Source: Mycobacterium sp. Z3061 (GTDB lineage: Bacteria > Actinomycetota > Actinomycetes > Mycobacteriales > Mycobacteriaceae). Taken from it: DNA of 64,000 nucleotides. The stretch spans positions 4,747,234 through 4,811,233 of the forward strand of contig NZ_CP134062.1 in assembly GCF_031583025.1 (NCBI RefSeq), written 5' to 3'. Both the position numbers and the translations under genes were made by a program. The notes below the pieces were generated by a model. It was not told the DNA's origin, searched no databases, and saw only the letters and a program-made list of their open reading frames with translations. Positions 48,107 to 60,444 of the stretch are shown one piece after another; position 1 is the stretch's first letter; each line of letters starts with the position of its first letter.

Positions 48107-48924
48107 TGTGGGAGAGGCTCCCCCGCCCGCCGCAGCATCGCCTCCGCGTGCCGCAGCACCGGGGAGTCCACCATCTGCCCTTCGAACGCGAACACCCCGC
48201 GCTCGGTCTTGGCCGCCTTCAGTACCCGCAGCGCCCAGTCCACCGTTTCGTCGCTGGGCCGATAAGCCTTGCGCACCACGTCCACCTGACTGGGATGGAT
48301 GCACACGGTTACGTCGAAGCCCACCGCCACGGCATCGACAGCCTCCGTCTGCAAACCCTCGATGTCGCGGATGTCCAGGTGCACGGCGTCGAGCGCCAGC
48401 CGGTCAAACGCGTTGGCCGCCAACAGGGTTGTCGAGCGAACGTGACGCGCGACGTCGCGGTAGGTACCGTCCGCGCGCCGACTGGAGCTGCCGCCCAGCG
48501 TGGCGATCAGATCTTCGGCACCCCACATCATCCCGACAGTGCGCTCGGCTGCGGCGATCTCGGCAGCGAACAACGCTCCCCGCGCCGTCTCGACCAGGGC
48601 GATGACATCGCGCGGCGCCAGGGCCGCCACCTGGGCGGCGGACTCGGTCTTGGGCAACATCACCGTCGTATAGGCGGTGTCCGCCAATGCTTCCAGGTCG
48701 CGCGCCTGGTCCTCGGTACCCGCCGCGTTGATCCGCACCACAGTGCGCTCCGGGTCCAGCGGCGTGTCCCGCAGCGCCTGGCGCGCGGCCGGCTTCTCCG
48801 CGGCCGCCACACCGTCTTCCAGGTCAAGGATCACCACATCGGCCGCCGCGGCAGCCTTGGTGAAGCGCTCAGGACGGTCGGCCGGGCAGAACAGCCATCC
48901 CGGCCCCGCGTCACGCAGGCTCAT
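48103..48924 (-). CDS. citE: CitE-like beta-hydroxyacyl-CoA lyase (Rv2498c ortholog)
   Basis: A 273-aa TIM-barrel lyase, the same length as M. tuberculosis Rv2498c. It has [20 protein letters not shown] (metal-linked DLED), [24 protein letters not shown] and [13 protein letters not shown]. The M. tuberculosis enzyme cleaves citramalyl-CoA and related beta-hydroxyacyl-CoAs in itaconate breakdown and leucine catabolism, giving acetyl-CoA plus a keto acid. It overlaps the MaoC-like hydratase gene by 4 nt upstream and the cyclase gene by 4 nt downstream. Confidence 0.93.
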   Translation of the reverse strand: MSLRDAGPGWLFCPADRPERFTKAAAAADVVILDLEDGVAAAEKPAARQALRDTPLDPERTVVRINAAGTEDQARDLEALADTAYTTVMLPKTESAAQVAALAPRDVIALVETARGALFAAEIAAAERTVGMMWGAEDLIATLGGSSSRRADGTYRDVARHVRSTTLLAANAFDRLALDAVHLDIRDIEGLQTEAVDAVAVGFDVTVCIHPSQVDVVRKAYRPSDETVDWALRVLKAAKTERGVFAFEGQMVDSPVLRHAEAMLRRAGEPLPQ

Positions 48925-49475
48925 GACGGACGCTTCTGGACGAGCGTGGTGCGCACCGCTTTCGCCACGACGTCACCGTGCTGGTTGCGTCCGGTGTGCT
49001 CCAGCGTGACGATGCCTTCGGCGGGGCGGCTCTTCGACTCCCGCTTGTTGGTGCACACGGTCTCGGCATAGAGGGTGTCACCGTGAAACACCGGCTTGGG
49101 GAAGGAAACCTCGGAGAAGCCGAGATTGGCGACGATGGTGCCCAATGTCAGCTGCCCGACGGACAACCCGACCAGCGTGGAGAGCGTGAACATCGAGTTC
49201 ACCAGCCGCTCGCCGCGAAAGCCCGGTTGTTCGGCCGCCCAGGCCGCATCCAGGTGCAGCGACTGGGTGTTCATGGTGAGCGTGGTGAACAGCACGTTGT
49301 CGGCCTCGGTGACGGTGCGGCCGGGCCGGTGCAGGTAGGTGGTGCCGACCTCGAACTCCTCAAACCAGAGGCCACGCTGGACGATCCGCTTCGACTCGCC
49401 GACTGTGAAATCTGCGACGCGACTCGCCGATGCAGCGTCGCCAGATTCACTCTCGGCGGGTGTCTCCGTCGTCAT
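48921..49475 (-). CDS. MaoC-like enoyl-CoA hydratase (Rv2499c ortholog)
   Basis: A 184-aa single hot-dog domain protein. [21 protein letters not shown] is the hydratase-2 style active-site segment (Asp and His), followed by [16 protein letters not shown]. In the M. tuberculosis pathway this member is placed as the itaconyl/mesaconyl-CoA type hydratase acting just before the CitE lyase. It lies between fadE19 and citE with 4-nt overlaps on both sides. Confidence 0.9.
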   Translation of the reverse strand: MTTETPAESESGDAASASRVADFTVGESKRIVQRGLWFEEFEVGTTYLHRPGRTVTEADNVLFTTLTMNTQSLHLDAAWAAEQPGFRGERLVNSMFTLSTLVGLSVGQLTLGTIVANLGFSEVSFPKPVFHGDTLYAETVCTNKRESKSRPAEGIVTLEHTGRNQHGDVVAKAVRTTLVQKRPS

Positions 49476-50638
49476 GACAGCCCCAGCGACCGGGCGATCA
49501 GCATCAACTGCACCTCGGTGGTGCCCTCGCCGATCTCCAGGATCTTGCTGTCCCGGTAGTGACGGGCAACGGGGTACTCGTTCATGAACCCATAGCCGCC
49601 GTGAATCTGGGTGGCGTCCCGGGCATTGTCCATCGCCGCCTCCGAGGAGACCATCTTGGCGATCGCGGCTTCCTTCTTGAAGGGCTTGCCGGCCAGCATC
49701 TTTGCCGCGGCGTCGTAGTACGCGGTGCGAGCCACGTGGGCTCGGGCTTCCATGCGGGCGATCTTGAAGCTGATCGCCTGGTAGGAGCTGATCGGCTGGC
49801 CGAACGACTGCCGCTCGTTGGCGTACTTGACGCTTTCGTCGACGCAGCCCTGTGCCACCCCGGTCGCCAGCGCGGCGATCGCGATGCGGCCCTCGTCGAG
49901 GATCGACAGGAAGTTGGCATAACCCTTGCCGCGGGTGCCCAGCAGGTTCTCCTGCGGGACGCGCGCATCGTCGAAGGTCAGCGGGTGGGTGTCCGATGCG
50001 TTCCAGCCGACCTTGTTATAGGTCGGTTCGACGATGAATCCCGGTGTGCCGTTGGGCACGATGATGGTCGAGATCTCTTTCTTGCCGTCGGCGATGCTGC
50101 CCGTGACGGCGGTGACGGTCACCAGTGAGGTGATGTCGGTGCCGGAGTTGGTGATGAACTGCTTGCTGCCGTTGACGATCCATTCACCGCCCTCCAGGCG
50201 GGCCGTGGTGCGGGTGCTGCCGGCGTCCGAACCCGCGCCAGGTTCGGTGAGCCCGAATCCGGCCAGTGCCCGCCCCGCCAGCAGGTCGGGCAGCCATTGC
50301 TGTTTCTGCTCCTCGGTGCCGAACCGGTAGATCGGCATCGCGCCCAAACCGACGCCGGCTTCCAGGGTGATGGCCACCGACTGGTCGACCTTGCCAAGCT
50401 CCTCCAGCGCCAGACTCAGGGCGAAGTAGTCACCGCCCATGCCGCCGTACTCCTCGGGGAAGGGCAGGCCGAACAGCCCCATCTCGCCCATCTTGGCGAC
50501 GACCTCGTACGGAAAGCTGTGCTCCTCATCGTGTTTGGCCGAGACCGGCGCCACCACGGTGCGCGCGAAGTCGGCCACCGTGTCGCGGAGGTCCTCGTAT
50601 TCCTTCGGAAGGGTCCCTGCGGGGATCGTTGTCGTCAT
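49472..50638 (-). CDS. fadE19: Acyl-CoA dehydrogenase FadE19 (isovaleryl-CoA type)
   Basis: A 388-aa flavoprotein dehydrogenase. The sequence has [17 protein letters not shown] (FAD and substrate binding), [16 protein letters not shown] and the C-terminal [29 protein letters not shown]. Its position in the leucine operon (after accA1/accD1) and similarity to Rv2500c point to isovaleryl-CoA or short branched acyl-CoA as substrate, feeding the methylcrotonyl-CoA carboxylase next to it. The start follows the accA1 stop in a 6-nt gap. Confidence 0.92.
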   Translation of the reverse strand: MTTTIPAGTLPKEYEDLRDTVADFARTVVAPVSAKHDEEHSFPYEVVAKMGEMGLFGLPFPEEYGGMGGDYFALSLALEELGKVDQSVAITLEAGVGLGAMPIYRFGTEEQKQQWLPDLLAGRALAGFGLTEPGAGSDAGSTRTTARLEGGEWIVNGSKQFITNSGTDITSLVTVTAVTGSIADGKKEISTIIVPNGTPGFIVEPTYNKVGWNASDTHPLTFDDARVPQENLLGTRGKGYANFLSILDEGRIAIAALATGVAQGCVDESVKYANERQSFGQPISSYQAISFKIARMEARAHVARTAYYDAAAKMLAGKPFKKEAAIAKMVSSEAAMDNARDATQIHGGYGFMNEYPVARHYRDSKILEIGEGTTEVQLMLIARSLGLS

Positions 50639-50644
50639 GATTCG

Positions 50645-52639
50645 CTAATCCTTGCTTTCTGTTGCTTCTTTGGTGGCCGGGACCAGGCGGGCCAGCACCT
50701 GGTCGACTGTCACCTGGTCACCGACGGACACCAATACCTCCACCTGCCCGGAGACGGGTGCCGCCAGCGAGTGCTCCATCTTCATCGCCTCGACGACTAC
50801 CACCACGTCGCCCTCCGAAACCTCGGTGCCCGAATCCGCCTGCACCGCAATGACGCTGCCCGGCATGGGGCTGACGACCTCAGCCGGACGCTCGCCCGCG
50901 GCGCGGTGAATCTTGTGTTCCTCGGCCTCGCGGATGTGCCAGGTACCCCGCTCGTCGGCGATCCACAGATGCCGGTCGGACTCGGCCCACCGGTACTCCC
51001 GGCGCACACCGCCGAGCACCACGCTCAGTCGGCCGGACTCGAGTCGCGCACTCGCGGAGACGGTTTCACCATCCCCGACCTGAACCTCGGCCGCATCCGG
51101 CAGGCCCCACACCGAGACGGTCTCGGTGCGCTGCGGGGTGCGCATCGCGGTGCGCACCGGTGCGCTGTCCGCACCGACCCGCCATCCGTTCGGAGCGGCC
51201 CACAGGTTGCCGCGAGCTCGCCGTTCCAGGGCCAACTGGACATACAGACCCCCCGCGGCGAACACATCGTCGGGTGCCGGCAGCGGCTCGAAGTCACCCA
51301 GCCGCTCGTCCAGCAGCGCGGTGTCGAGGTCCCCGGCCTGCACCCGTTCGTCGGCGAGCAGAAAGCGGAGAAACTCGATGTTTGTCTGAATACCCAGCAC
51401 TGCGGTCTTCGACAACGCCGTATCCAGCCGTGCCAGCGCCTGCGCCCGGTCCGTCCCGTGCGCGATCACCTTGCTCAGCATCGGGTCGTAGTCGCTGCCG
51501 ACCAGCGTGTCGCTCAACAACGACGAGTCGACGCGAACGCCGGGGCCGGACGGCTCGACGACCCGCAGTACCCGGCCGCCGGTCGGCAGAAACCCGCGCG
51601 CCGGATCCTCGGCGTAAACCCGGGCTTCGATTGCGTGTCCACGCAATTCGATGTCGTCCTGCGCGAACGCCAGTTTCTCGCCGGCGGCCACCCGCAGCTG
51701 CCACTCGACGAGGTCCAGACCGGTCACCTCCTCGGTGACCGGGTGTTCCACCTGCAGCCGGGTGTTCATCTCCATGAAGAAGAACTCGTCGGGACGGTCG
51801 GCGGAGACGATGAACTCCACGGTGCCGGCGCCGACGTAGTCGACGCTGCGGGCGGTGTCACACGCCGCGGCGCCGATCCGCTCCCGGGTCGCGGGATCCA
51901 GCAGGGGTGACGGCGCCTCTTCGATCACCTTCTGGTGGCGTCGTTGCAGGCTGCATTCGCGCTCGCCGAGGTGCACCACGTTGCCGTGGGTGTCGGCAAG
52001 CACCTGAACCTCGATATGTCTGGGGCGCAACACAAACCGCTCCAGGAACAGTGTGTCGTCACCGAACGCGGAGGCAGCCTCGCGTCGTGCGCTCACTAAC
52101 GCCTCACGCAACCGGGCGGGTTCCTGCACCATCCGCATGCCTTTGCCGCCACCACCGGCGGACGGCTTGACCAGCACCGGGTAGCCCACGTCGTCGGCCG
52201 CGGCGATCAGCTCGTCATCGGTCAGGCCCGGCCGGGCGATCCCGGGCACCACCGGCACGTCGAACGCCGCGACGGCGTTCTTGGCGGCTATCTTGTCACC
52301 CATCACCTCGATCGCGCGCGCCGGCGGCCCCAGGAACACCACTGAGGCCCGGTCGCAGGCAGCAGCGAAATCCGCGTTCTCCGAGAGGAATCCGTACCCG
52401 GGGTGGATCGCCTGCGCCCCGGTCTGCACCGCGGCGTCGACCACCTTCGCGATGTCGAGATAGCTTTCCCGGGCCGGCGCCGGCCCCAGCCGTACCGCGC
52501 AGTCGGCTTCGAGCACGTGGCGGGCATCGGCGTCGGCGTCGCTGTAGACGGCGACCGAACGGATGCCCAGCCGGCGCAGCGTGCGGATCACCCGTACCGC
52601 GATCTCGCCGCGGTTGGCAACTAAGACAGTGTCAAACAT
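50645..52639 (-). CDS. accA1: 3-Methylcrotonyl-CoA carboxylase biotinylated subunit AccA1
   Basis: A 664-aa alpha subunit: biotin carboxylase (about 1-450, [61 protein letters not shown]), a linker domain, and a biotin carrier domain at the end with [11 protein letters not shown], whose Lys carries biotin. With AccD1 it carboxylates 3-methylcrotonyl-CoA in leucine breakdown. The true start is ATG 52639 ([12 protein letters not shown]), 1 nt after the accD1 stop; the longer open frame upstream is a shadow. Confidence 0.95.
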   Translation of the reverse strand: MFDTVLVANRGEIAVRVIRTLRRLGIRSVAVYSDADADARHVLEADCAVRLGPAPARESYLDIAKVVDAAVQTGAQAIHPGYGFLSENADFAAACDRASVVFLGPPARAIEVMGDKIAAKNAVAAFDVPVVPGIARPGLTDDELIAAADDVGYPVLVKPSAGGGGKGMRMVQEPARLREALVSARREAASAFGDDTLFLERFVLRPRHIEVQVLADTHGNVVHLGERECSLQRRHQKVIEEAPSPLLDPATRERIGAAACDTARSVDYVGAGTVEFIVSADRPDEFFFMEMNTRLQVEHPVTEEVTGLDLVEWQLRVAAGEKLAFAQDDIELRGHAIEARVYAEDPARGFLPTGGRVLRVVEPSGPGVRVDSSLLSDTLVGSDYDPMLSKVIAHGTDRAQALARLDTALSKTAVLGIQTNIEFLRFLLADERVQAGDLDTALLDERLGDFEPLPAPDDVFAAGGLYVQLALERRARGNLWAAPNGWRVGADSAPVRTAMRTPQRTETVSVWGLPDAAEVQVGDGETVSASARLESGRLSVVLGGVRREYRWAESDRHLWIADERGTWHIREAEEHKIHRAAGERPAEVVSPMPGSVIAVQADSGTEVSEGDVVVVVEAMKMEHSLAAPVSGQVEVLVSVGDQVTVDQVLARLVPATKEATESKD

Positions 52640-52640
52640 G

Positions 52641-54941
<2,301 letters not shown>

Positions 54942-54953
54942 CGTCGACCGCCA

Positions 54954-55697
54954 TCACCGCACCGTCTCCTTCTCAATCCGCTTCTCCGGGTTGGGCACGT
55001 GCACCACGCGCTGCACGAACACGCCGGGCGTATGCACGGTGGCCGGGTCGATCTCACCGGGCTCGACCAGGTGCTCGACCTCGGCGATGGTGATGCGCCC
55101 GGCCGGTGCGCACTCGGGGTTGAAATTGCCGGCGGCGTACCGATACACCAAGTTGCCGTGCCGGTCGCCCTTCCAGGCGTGCACCAGCGCGAAATCCGTG
55201 CGGATCCCCCGCTCGAGTACGTAGGTCACACCGTCGAACTCGCGAGTCTCCTTGGGCGGCGACACGATAGCGACCTCGCCCGAGGCGTCGTAGCGCCACG
55301 GCAGCCCACCGTCGGCGATCTGGGTTCCCACTCCGGCCGGGGTGTAGAAACCGGGAATGCCCATGCCGCCGGCCCGCAGCCGCTCCGCCAGGGTGCCCTG
55401 CGGGGTCAGCTCCACCTCGAGTTCGCCGGAGAGGAACTGCCGCGCGAACTCCTTGTTCTCGCCTACGTATGACGAGATGGTGCGACGAATTCGCTTGTGC
55501 AGCAGCAACACTCCCAGACCGATGCCGTCGACGCCGCAGTTGTTGGACACGGTTTCCAAGTCGGTGACTCCGAGGTCGGCCAACGCCGAGATCAGCGCCT
55601 CCGGGATGCCGCACAGCCCGAATCCCCCGACGGCCAGCGACGAGCCGTCGGTTATGTCCGCGACCGCCTCCGCGGCGGTAGCCACCACCTTGTCCAT
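54954..55697 (-). CDS. scoA: 3-Oxoacid CoA-transferase alpha subunit ScoA
   Basis: A 247-aa alpha subunit. AVGGFGLCGIPEALI is the glycine-rich CoA-binding signature; DLETVSNNCGVDGIGLGVLL and the C-terminal IEVEHLVEPGEIDP-like segment (ITIAEVEHLVEPG) are family features. It opens the operon scoA-scoB-accD1-accA1-fadE19-MaoC-citE-cyclase. A palindrome 24 nt upstream of its start matches the one in front of bkaR, so it is probably under BkaR control. Confidence 0.94.
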   Translation of the reverse strand: MDKVVATAAEAVADITDGSSLAVGGFGLCGIPEALISALADLGVTDLETVSNNCGVDGIGLGVLLLHKRIRRTISSYVGENKEFARQFLSGELEVELTPQGTLAERLRAGGMGIPGFYTPAGVGTQIADGGLPWRYDASGEVAIVSPPKETREFDGVTYVLERGIRTDFALVHAWKGDRHGNLVYRYAAGNFNPECAPAGRITIAEVEHLVEPGEIDPATVHTPGVFVQRVVHVPNPEKRIEKETVR

Positions 55698-55720
55698 TTG
55701 TCGCAGCGCCTCCGATTTCA

Positions 55721-55736
55721 GTTAATAATCATTAAC
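55721..55736. promoter_or_regulatory. Candidate BkaR operator upstream of scoA
   Basis: GTTAATAATCATTAAC is an inverted repeat (GTTAAT-N4-ATTAAC). It shares GTTAnT...ATTAAC with the site at 57474-57489 beside bkaR. In M. tuberculosis BkaR (Rv2506) controls these genes. Confidence 0.75.
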
Positions 55737-55800
55737 TAAGTCAGTGAGAATACCATTCCCGACCGGGTGCGTCCAGGGCGGGTGGGCCGCTCAGCAGCGG

Positions 55801-57444
55801 CTACGGACTGCCGCGGAGCCACTCGATCGCCGCCTCGCGCATCTCGACTTTGCGTACCTTGCCGGTGACCGTCATCGGGAACTCCTCGACGATCCGCAGA
55901 TACCTCGGAATCTTGAACCGGGCGATGCGGCCGGCGCAGAACTCCCGCAGCTCGTCGATGGTCAACTCCGCGGCCCCGTCGCGTAGCTTGACGACGGCCA
56001 TGACCTCCTCTCCGTAGCGTTCGTCCGGCACTCCGATCACGTGTACATCGACGATGGCGGGATGGGTGTGGAGGAACTCCTCGATCTCGCGCGGCGAGAT
56101 GTTCTCACCACCGCGCATGACGATGTCCTTGATGCGTCCGGTGATCTGCACGTACCCGCAGGCGTCCATCGCGGCCAGGTCCCCGCTGTGCATCCATCCG
56201 TCCGCGTCGATCACCTCGGCCGTCTTCGCCGGGTCATTCCAGTAACCCGACATCACCGAGTAGCCGCGGGTACAGAACTCACCGGACACACCGCGCGGCA
56301 CCGTCTGGCCGGTACCCGGGTCCACCACCTTGATCTCCAGGTGCGGACCCACCCGGCCAACGGTAGAGACGCGCCGTTCCAGCGCATCGTCGGTGCGGGT
56401 CTGCGTTGACACCGGGCTTGTCTCGGTCATTCCGTAGCAGATCGAGACCCCGGGCATGTGCATGCGCCCGATCACCTGACGCATCACCTCGACGGGGCAC
56501 GGCGCACCCGCCATGATTCCGGTGCGCAGGCTGTTCAGCTCGTAGTCGGCGAAGTCCGGCAGGCCGAGTTCGGCGATGAACATCGTCGGCACTCCGTACA
56601 GGCTGGTGCAGCGTTCGGCGTGCACCGCCCGCAAGGTCGGGGCGGGATCGAAACCGGGCGCCGGGATGACCATGCAGGCGCCGTGGCTGGTGGCCGCCAG
56701 ATTGCCCATCACCATGCCGAAGCAGTGGTAGAAGGGCACCGGGATGCAGATCCGGTCGTGTTCGGTGTATTCCAGCAGCTCCCCCACCAGGTAGCCGTTG
56801 TTCAGGATGCTGCGGTGGCTGAGCGTGACGCCCTTCGGGTAACCCGTTGTGCCAGAGGTGTATTGGATGTTGATCGGATCGGCGGGCGACAGCGTCGCCG
56901 CGACCCGCGCCAGCACGCTCAGGTCGGCGTCTGCGGCGGCCAACTCATTCCAGCGATCGGTTCCCATGATCACCACGTCGCGCAGATCGACACAGTCCGG
57001 CCTGACCTCGCTCAGCATCGACAGATAATCGGCGTCCCTGAAACCGGGGGCGGCGACCACCATCGAAATCCCGGACTGCTGCAAGGCGTAAGCCAATTCG
57101 CGTGCCCGATAGGCCGGGTTGATGGTCACCAGGATCGCCCCGATCTCGGCGGTGGCGTACTGGACGAGAACCCACTCCCACCGGTTGGGCGACCAGATGC
57201 CTACCCGATCCCCCACACCGATTCCGGCCCGTAACAGCCCACTCGCCAACCGGCGCACGTCGGCGACGAATTCGGTGTAGCTCCACCGCCGGCCCGCCGC
57301 GACATCGACCAGTGCGTCGCGCGACCCGAACGTCGTTGCGGTATCGGCAAGATTCGCGCCAATGGTCTTCTCGAGCAGCGCGGGCACGGCCGGACCGCGT
57401 TCGTAGGAAAGCGGTTTGCGTTCTGCGGCGTCGGTGGTTGCCAC
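55801..57444 (-). CDS. fadD35: Acyl-CoA ligase FadD35
   Basis: A 547-aa ANL-superfamily ligase, the same length as Rv2505c. It has [20 protein letters not shown] (P-loop), [10 protein letters not shown] (A5), [38 protein letters not shown] (A7-A8) and the C-terminal Lys in [12 protein letters not shown]. It activates a carboxylic acid as CoA thioester, probably a medium or branched acid for the pathway beside it. The GTG start has GGAGGAACC upstream. It diverges from bkaR across a 66-nt gap with a palindromic operator. Confidence 0.93.
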   Translation of the reverse strand: MATTDAAERKPLSYERGPAVPALLEKTIGANLADTATTFGSRDALVDVAAGRRWSYTEFVADVRRLASGLLRAGIGVGDRVGIWSPNRWEWVLVQYATAEIGAILVTINPAYRARELAYALQQSGISMVVAAPGFRDADYLSMLSEVRPDCVDLRDVVIMGTDRWNELAAADADLSVLARVAATLSPADPINIQYTSGTTGYPKGVTLSHRSILNNGYLVGELLEYTEHDRICIPVPFYHCFGMVMGNLAATSHGACMVIPAPGFDPAPTLRAVHAERCTSLYGVPTMFIAELGLPDFADYELNSLRTGIMAGAPCPVEVMRQVIGRMHMPGVSICYGMTETSPVSTQTRTDDALERRVSTVGRVGPHLEIKVVDPGTGQTVPRGVSGEFCTRGYSVMSGYWNDPAKTAEVIDADGWMHSGDLAAMDACGYVQITGRIKDIVMRGGENISPREIEEFLHTHPAIVDVHVIGVPDERYGEEVMAVVKLRDGAAELTIDELREFCAGRIARFKIPRYLRIVEEFPMTVTGKVRKVEMREAAIEWLRGSP

Positions 57445-57473
57445 GGTTCCTCCGGCCGGTGATTGGGTGCTAC

Positions 57474-57489
57474 GTTAGTGACGATTAAC
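57474..57489. promoter_or_regulatory. Candidate BkaR operator between fadD35 and bkaR
   Basis: GTTAGTGACGATTAAC, 21 nt before bkaR and 29 nt before fadD35, aligns with the scoA site at 55721-55736. Placement in the divergent promoter fits autoregulation. Confidence 0.75.
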
Positions 57490-57510
57490 CGACATGTCCA
57501 GGAGGCCGTC

Positions 57511-58152
57511 ATGCCTGCGTCCGCCCCGGACAATGAACCCGGCCAGCCCGAGCCGCCAAATCGCCGCAGCCAGTTGAAGTCCGACCGGCGCCAGCAACTG
57601 TTGTCGGCCGCTGAGCGGCTGTTCGCCGAGCGCGGATTCCTCGCGGTGCGGCTGGAAGACATCGGCGCCGCCGCCGGCGTCAGCGGGCCGGCCATCTACC
57701 GCCACTTCCCCAACAAGGAATCACTGTTGGTCGAGTTGCTGGTCGGCATCAGCGCCGGGTTGCTCGCCGGCGCGCGGGCCGTGCAGGACCGTGGCGCCGG
57801 CGCGGCCGCGACCCTGGACGGCCTGATCGATTTCCACCTCGACTTCGCTCTCGGCGAACCTGACCTGATCCGGATTCAAGACCGTGATCTTGCCCACCTG
57901 CCCGCGGCCGCCGAACGGCAGGTACGCAGGGCCCAGCGGCAGTACGTGGAGATCTGGGTGGGAGTGCTGCGCGACCTCCACCCCACCCTCGCCGAAGCCG
58001 ACGCCCGGTTGATGGCACACGCCGTATTCGGGCTGTTGAACTCCACGCCGCACAGCATGAAGTCGGCCGAGACCAAGCCTGCCCGCACGCTCCGGTCGCG
58101 CGCCGTCATGCGGGCGATGACCCTCGCAGCGCTGACCACCGGCGGTCAGTAG
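57511..58152 (+). CDS. bkaR: TetR-family repressor BkaR (Rv2506 ortholog)
   Basis: A 213-aa TetR regulator. The N-terminal helix-turn-helix is clear: RRQQLLSAAERLFAERGFLAVRLEDIGAAAGVSGPAIYRHFPNKESLL (about 25-72). The rest is the ligand-binding domain. ATG 57511 has AGGAGG seven bases upstream. In M. tuberculosis this protein represses the branched-chain keto acid and leucine genes; the two palindromes here support the same regulon. Confidence 0.93.
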   Translation: MPASAPDNEPGQPEPPNRRSQLKSDRRQQLLSAAERLFAERGFLAVRLEDIGAAAGVSGPAIYRHFPNKESLLVELLVGISAGLLAGARAVQDRGAGAAATLDGLIDFHLDFALGEPDLIRIQDRDLAHLPAAAERQVRRAQRQYVEIWVGVLRDLHPTLAEADARLMAHAVFGLLNSTPHSMKSAETKPARTLRSRAVMRAMTLAALTTGGQ

Positions 58153-58219
58153 CCACCCGCGGGGTTGAGCCGGTCCTGAAACCCGTACGGCGCGATGCCC
58201 GGTACCCTTCGAAGTGGAT

Positions 58220-59008
58220 ATGAACGATCCACGTCGCACCCAGCAATTCGGTCCCCCTCAACCGGGGTCTAGTTCGGCGTGGGCGCAGCACCCCGGGGAT
58301 TCGGAACCCGTCGATTACCCGGCATACGCCGATGAGATGCCCTACGCCAGCTACGGCGGCGGTGGCGGTTCGCCATGGTCGCCCGGCCCCTATCAACCCA
58401 ACGCCACCCAGCAGTTGCCGCCGCAGTATTGGCAGCAGGATGGGCCGCCGAAGGCTGAACAACCCCCGGAGGGCCCGCCGCGTTCACCGCGCTGGTTGTG
58501 GTTCGTGGCCGGCGCGGCGGTGTTGCTCGTCATCGGTCTGGTCGTGGCGCTCGTCATCGCCAACGGATCGCTGAAGCAGCAGACCGCGATCGAACCCCTG
58601 CCGCCGGTGCCCAGCACCACGGTCGCTCCCCCGACCACCCGCACGACGTCGCCGCCCTCGACCACCCGCAGACCGCCACGCACCACCACGACCGCGCCGC
58701 CGGGTACGACCACGCCGCCCGGGGCGCCCAACACACCGGGGGCCATGCAGACGGTCGTCTACACCGTCTCCGGTGAGGGCCGCGCGATCAGCGTGATGTA
58801 CATGGACGCCGGCGACATGATCCAGACCGAGTTCAACGTGGCCCTGCCGTGGACCAAACAAGTCAGCCTGTCCACCTCGGCGAAGGCCCCGGCGAGCGTC
58901 ACGGTCGTCAACATCGGCCACGAGATCACCTGCTCGGTCACGGTGGCCGGGGTGCAGGTCAGACAGCGCACCGGACAGGGTCTGACCATCTGCGACGCCC
59001 CGCGCTAA
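58220..59008 (+). CDS. Pro-rich single-pass protein with MmpS-like exported domain (Rv2507-like)
   Basis: About 262 aa. A cytoplasmic Pro/Gln/Gly-rich N-terminus (about 1-90) is followed by one membrane helix (WLWFVAGAAVLLVIGLVVALVI), a Thr/Pro-rich linker of TTT/PPT repeats typical of the mycobacterial cell wall space, and a C-terminal beta domain (VVYTVSGEGRAISVMYMDAG ... ITCSVTVAGVQVRQRTG) like that of MmpS proteins. Function is unknown. ATG 58220 is preferred; GTG 58214 is two codons upstream. It ends convergent with the MFS gene with a 4-nt overlap. Confidence 0.85.
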   Translation: MNDPRRTQQFGPPQPGSSSAWAQHPGDSEPVDYPAYADEMPYASYGGGGGSPWSPGPYQPNATQQLPPQYWQQDGPPKAEQPPEGPPRSPRWLWFVAGAAVLLVIGLVVALVIANGSLKQQTAIEPLPPVPSTTVAPPTTRTTSPPSTTRRPPRTTTTAPPGTTTPPGAPNTPGAMQTVVYTVSGEGRAISVMYMDAGDMIQTEFNVALPWTKQVSLSTSAKAPASVTVVNIGHEITCSVTVAGVQVRQRTGQGLTICDAPR

Positions 59009-60369
59009 TTCGGGACACGCACCTTCAGCATCGCCAGCAGCCCCACCAGCAGCACCAGGCAGATGCCGCCCAAACCGGCCCGGGCCACGCCGAAGATGTC
59101 GACGAAGACGGAGAACAACCACGGCCCGAGGAAGGCCACCGCGCGGCCCGTCATCGTGTACAGCCCGAAGGCCACACCCTCCTTGCCGTCCTGCGCCATG
59201 CGCAGCAGCAGCGCCCGCGCCGACGACTGGGAAGGGCCGATGAAGAGACACAGCAGCAGCCCGCACACCCAGAAAGCCAGCGCACCGGACAGGGCCAGCA
59301 AGCTGAGCCCCGAGGCGAGGATCGCCGTCAGCGACACCACGATGACCAGCTTGGAGCCGACCCGGTGGTCGATCAACCCGCCCAGCACCGCACCAATCGC
59401 GGCCACCACGCTCCCGGCGACCCCGAAGATCAGCACGTCGGCCTTCGAGAGGGTGTAGACGTTGACGCCCAGCACCGCGCCGAACGCGAATATCGCCGCC
59501 AGGCCGTCCCGGAAGATCGCGCTGGCCACCAGGAAGTAGACGAGATTGCGGTCGCGCCGCCACTCCGCGGAGATGTCGATCCACAGCTTGCGGTAGCCAC
59601 CGAGCAGGCTGGTCTGCGGAACGACCGCTGCGGTTACCGGATCGGTCGACCGGCGGGCGACGAGCAGCAAAGGCAGTCCCAGGATCGCCAGCCATGCCGC
59701 GGCCAGCAGCATCGCCGCCCGCACGTTCAACCCGTCGTGCGTGGACAGGTGCAGCAGGCCGCGCTGCTCGCCGTCGCCGGTCATGAAGCCCAGATAGACC
59801 AGGATCAGCAACAGAACGCTGCCGACGTAGCCCGCCGCCCAGCCGAAGCCGGAGATGCGCCCGGCCGTCGCCGGCGTCGAGAACTCCCGCAGCATCGCGT
59901 TGTACGGAACGCTGGCCAGGTCGCCGCACGCCGCCGTCGCGGCCAGCAGCGCCAGGCCCGCGAACAGGTAGCCGGGCTGATCGCGAATCTGTGACATTCC
60001 GCACGTCGTCACCACCGCGAGACCGGTCAGCACGCCCAGCGCGACATGCCTTCGGTGCGGCGACGCCACCCATACGCCGACGACCGGCGCCAGCAACGCC
60101 ACGACGATCCCCGCGACGGCTCCGGCGCGTCCCAGCCAGCTCTCCGGCGTGGCGCCGCCGGGGGTGCCCTCCCCGACGCTGCTGGTCAGGTAGACGGAGA
60201 ACACGAAGGTCGCGGTGATCGCGTTCAGGCCTGTGGAGCCGCAGTCCCACAGCGCCCAGGCCGCGATCCGGGAGCGTTTCGCGGCGGGCCACAGCTCGTC
60301 GCGCCGAGCCTGCGAATCTTCAGGCTCGGCGCTCTGGCGATCCGCCGCGCCCGCCCCCGGGTCACTCAT
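59005..60369 (-). CDS. MFS transporter, UMF1/Atg22-like (Rv2508c-like)
   Basis: A 454-aa protein with about twelve hydrophobic segments. The first segment AWALWDCGSTGLNAITATFVFSVYL is characteristic of the UMF1/Atg22-like branch of the MFS. The loop after helix 6 and LCLFIGPSQSSARALLLRMA also fit. Substrate is unknown; related fungal proteins release amino acids from vacuoles. ATG 60369 (MSDPGAGAADRQ) was chosen; the longer frame overlaps the divergent reductase gene. Confidence 0.87.
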   Translation of the reverse strand: MSDPGAGAADRQSAEPEDSQARRDELWPAAKRSRIAAWALWDCGSTGLNAITATFVFSVYLTSSVGEGTPGGATPESWLGRAGAVAGIVVALLAPVVGVWVASPHRRHVALGVLTGLAVVTTCGMSQIRDQPGYLFAGLALLAATAACGDLASVPYNAMLREFSTPATAGRISGFGWAAGYVGSVLLLILVYLGFMTGDGEQRGLLHLSTHDGLNVRAAMLLAAAWLAILGLPLLLVARRSTDPVTAAVVPQTSLLGGYRKLWIDISAEWRRDRNLVYFLVASAIFRDGLAAIFAFGAVLGVNVYTLSKADVLIFGVAGSVVAAIGAVLGGLIDHRVGSKLVIVVSLTAILASGLSLLALSGALAFWVCGLLLCLFIGPSQSSARALLLRMAQDGKEGVAFGLYTMTGRAVAFLGPWLFSVFVDIFGVARAGLGGICLVLLVGLLAMLKVRVPN

Positions 60370-60444
60370 GCACAGAACTTTATTGCTTGGCGCCGCACAC
60401 CCGCTCCGCCCGCCCGCTCCCGTGCACTGTCTACGATCGTCGTC

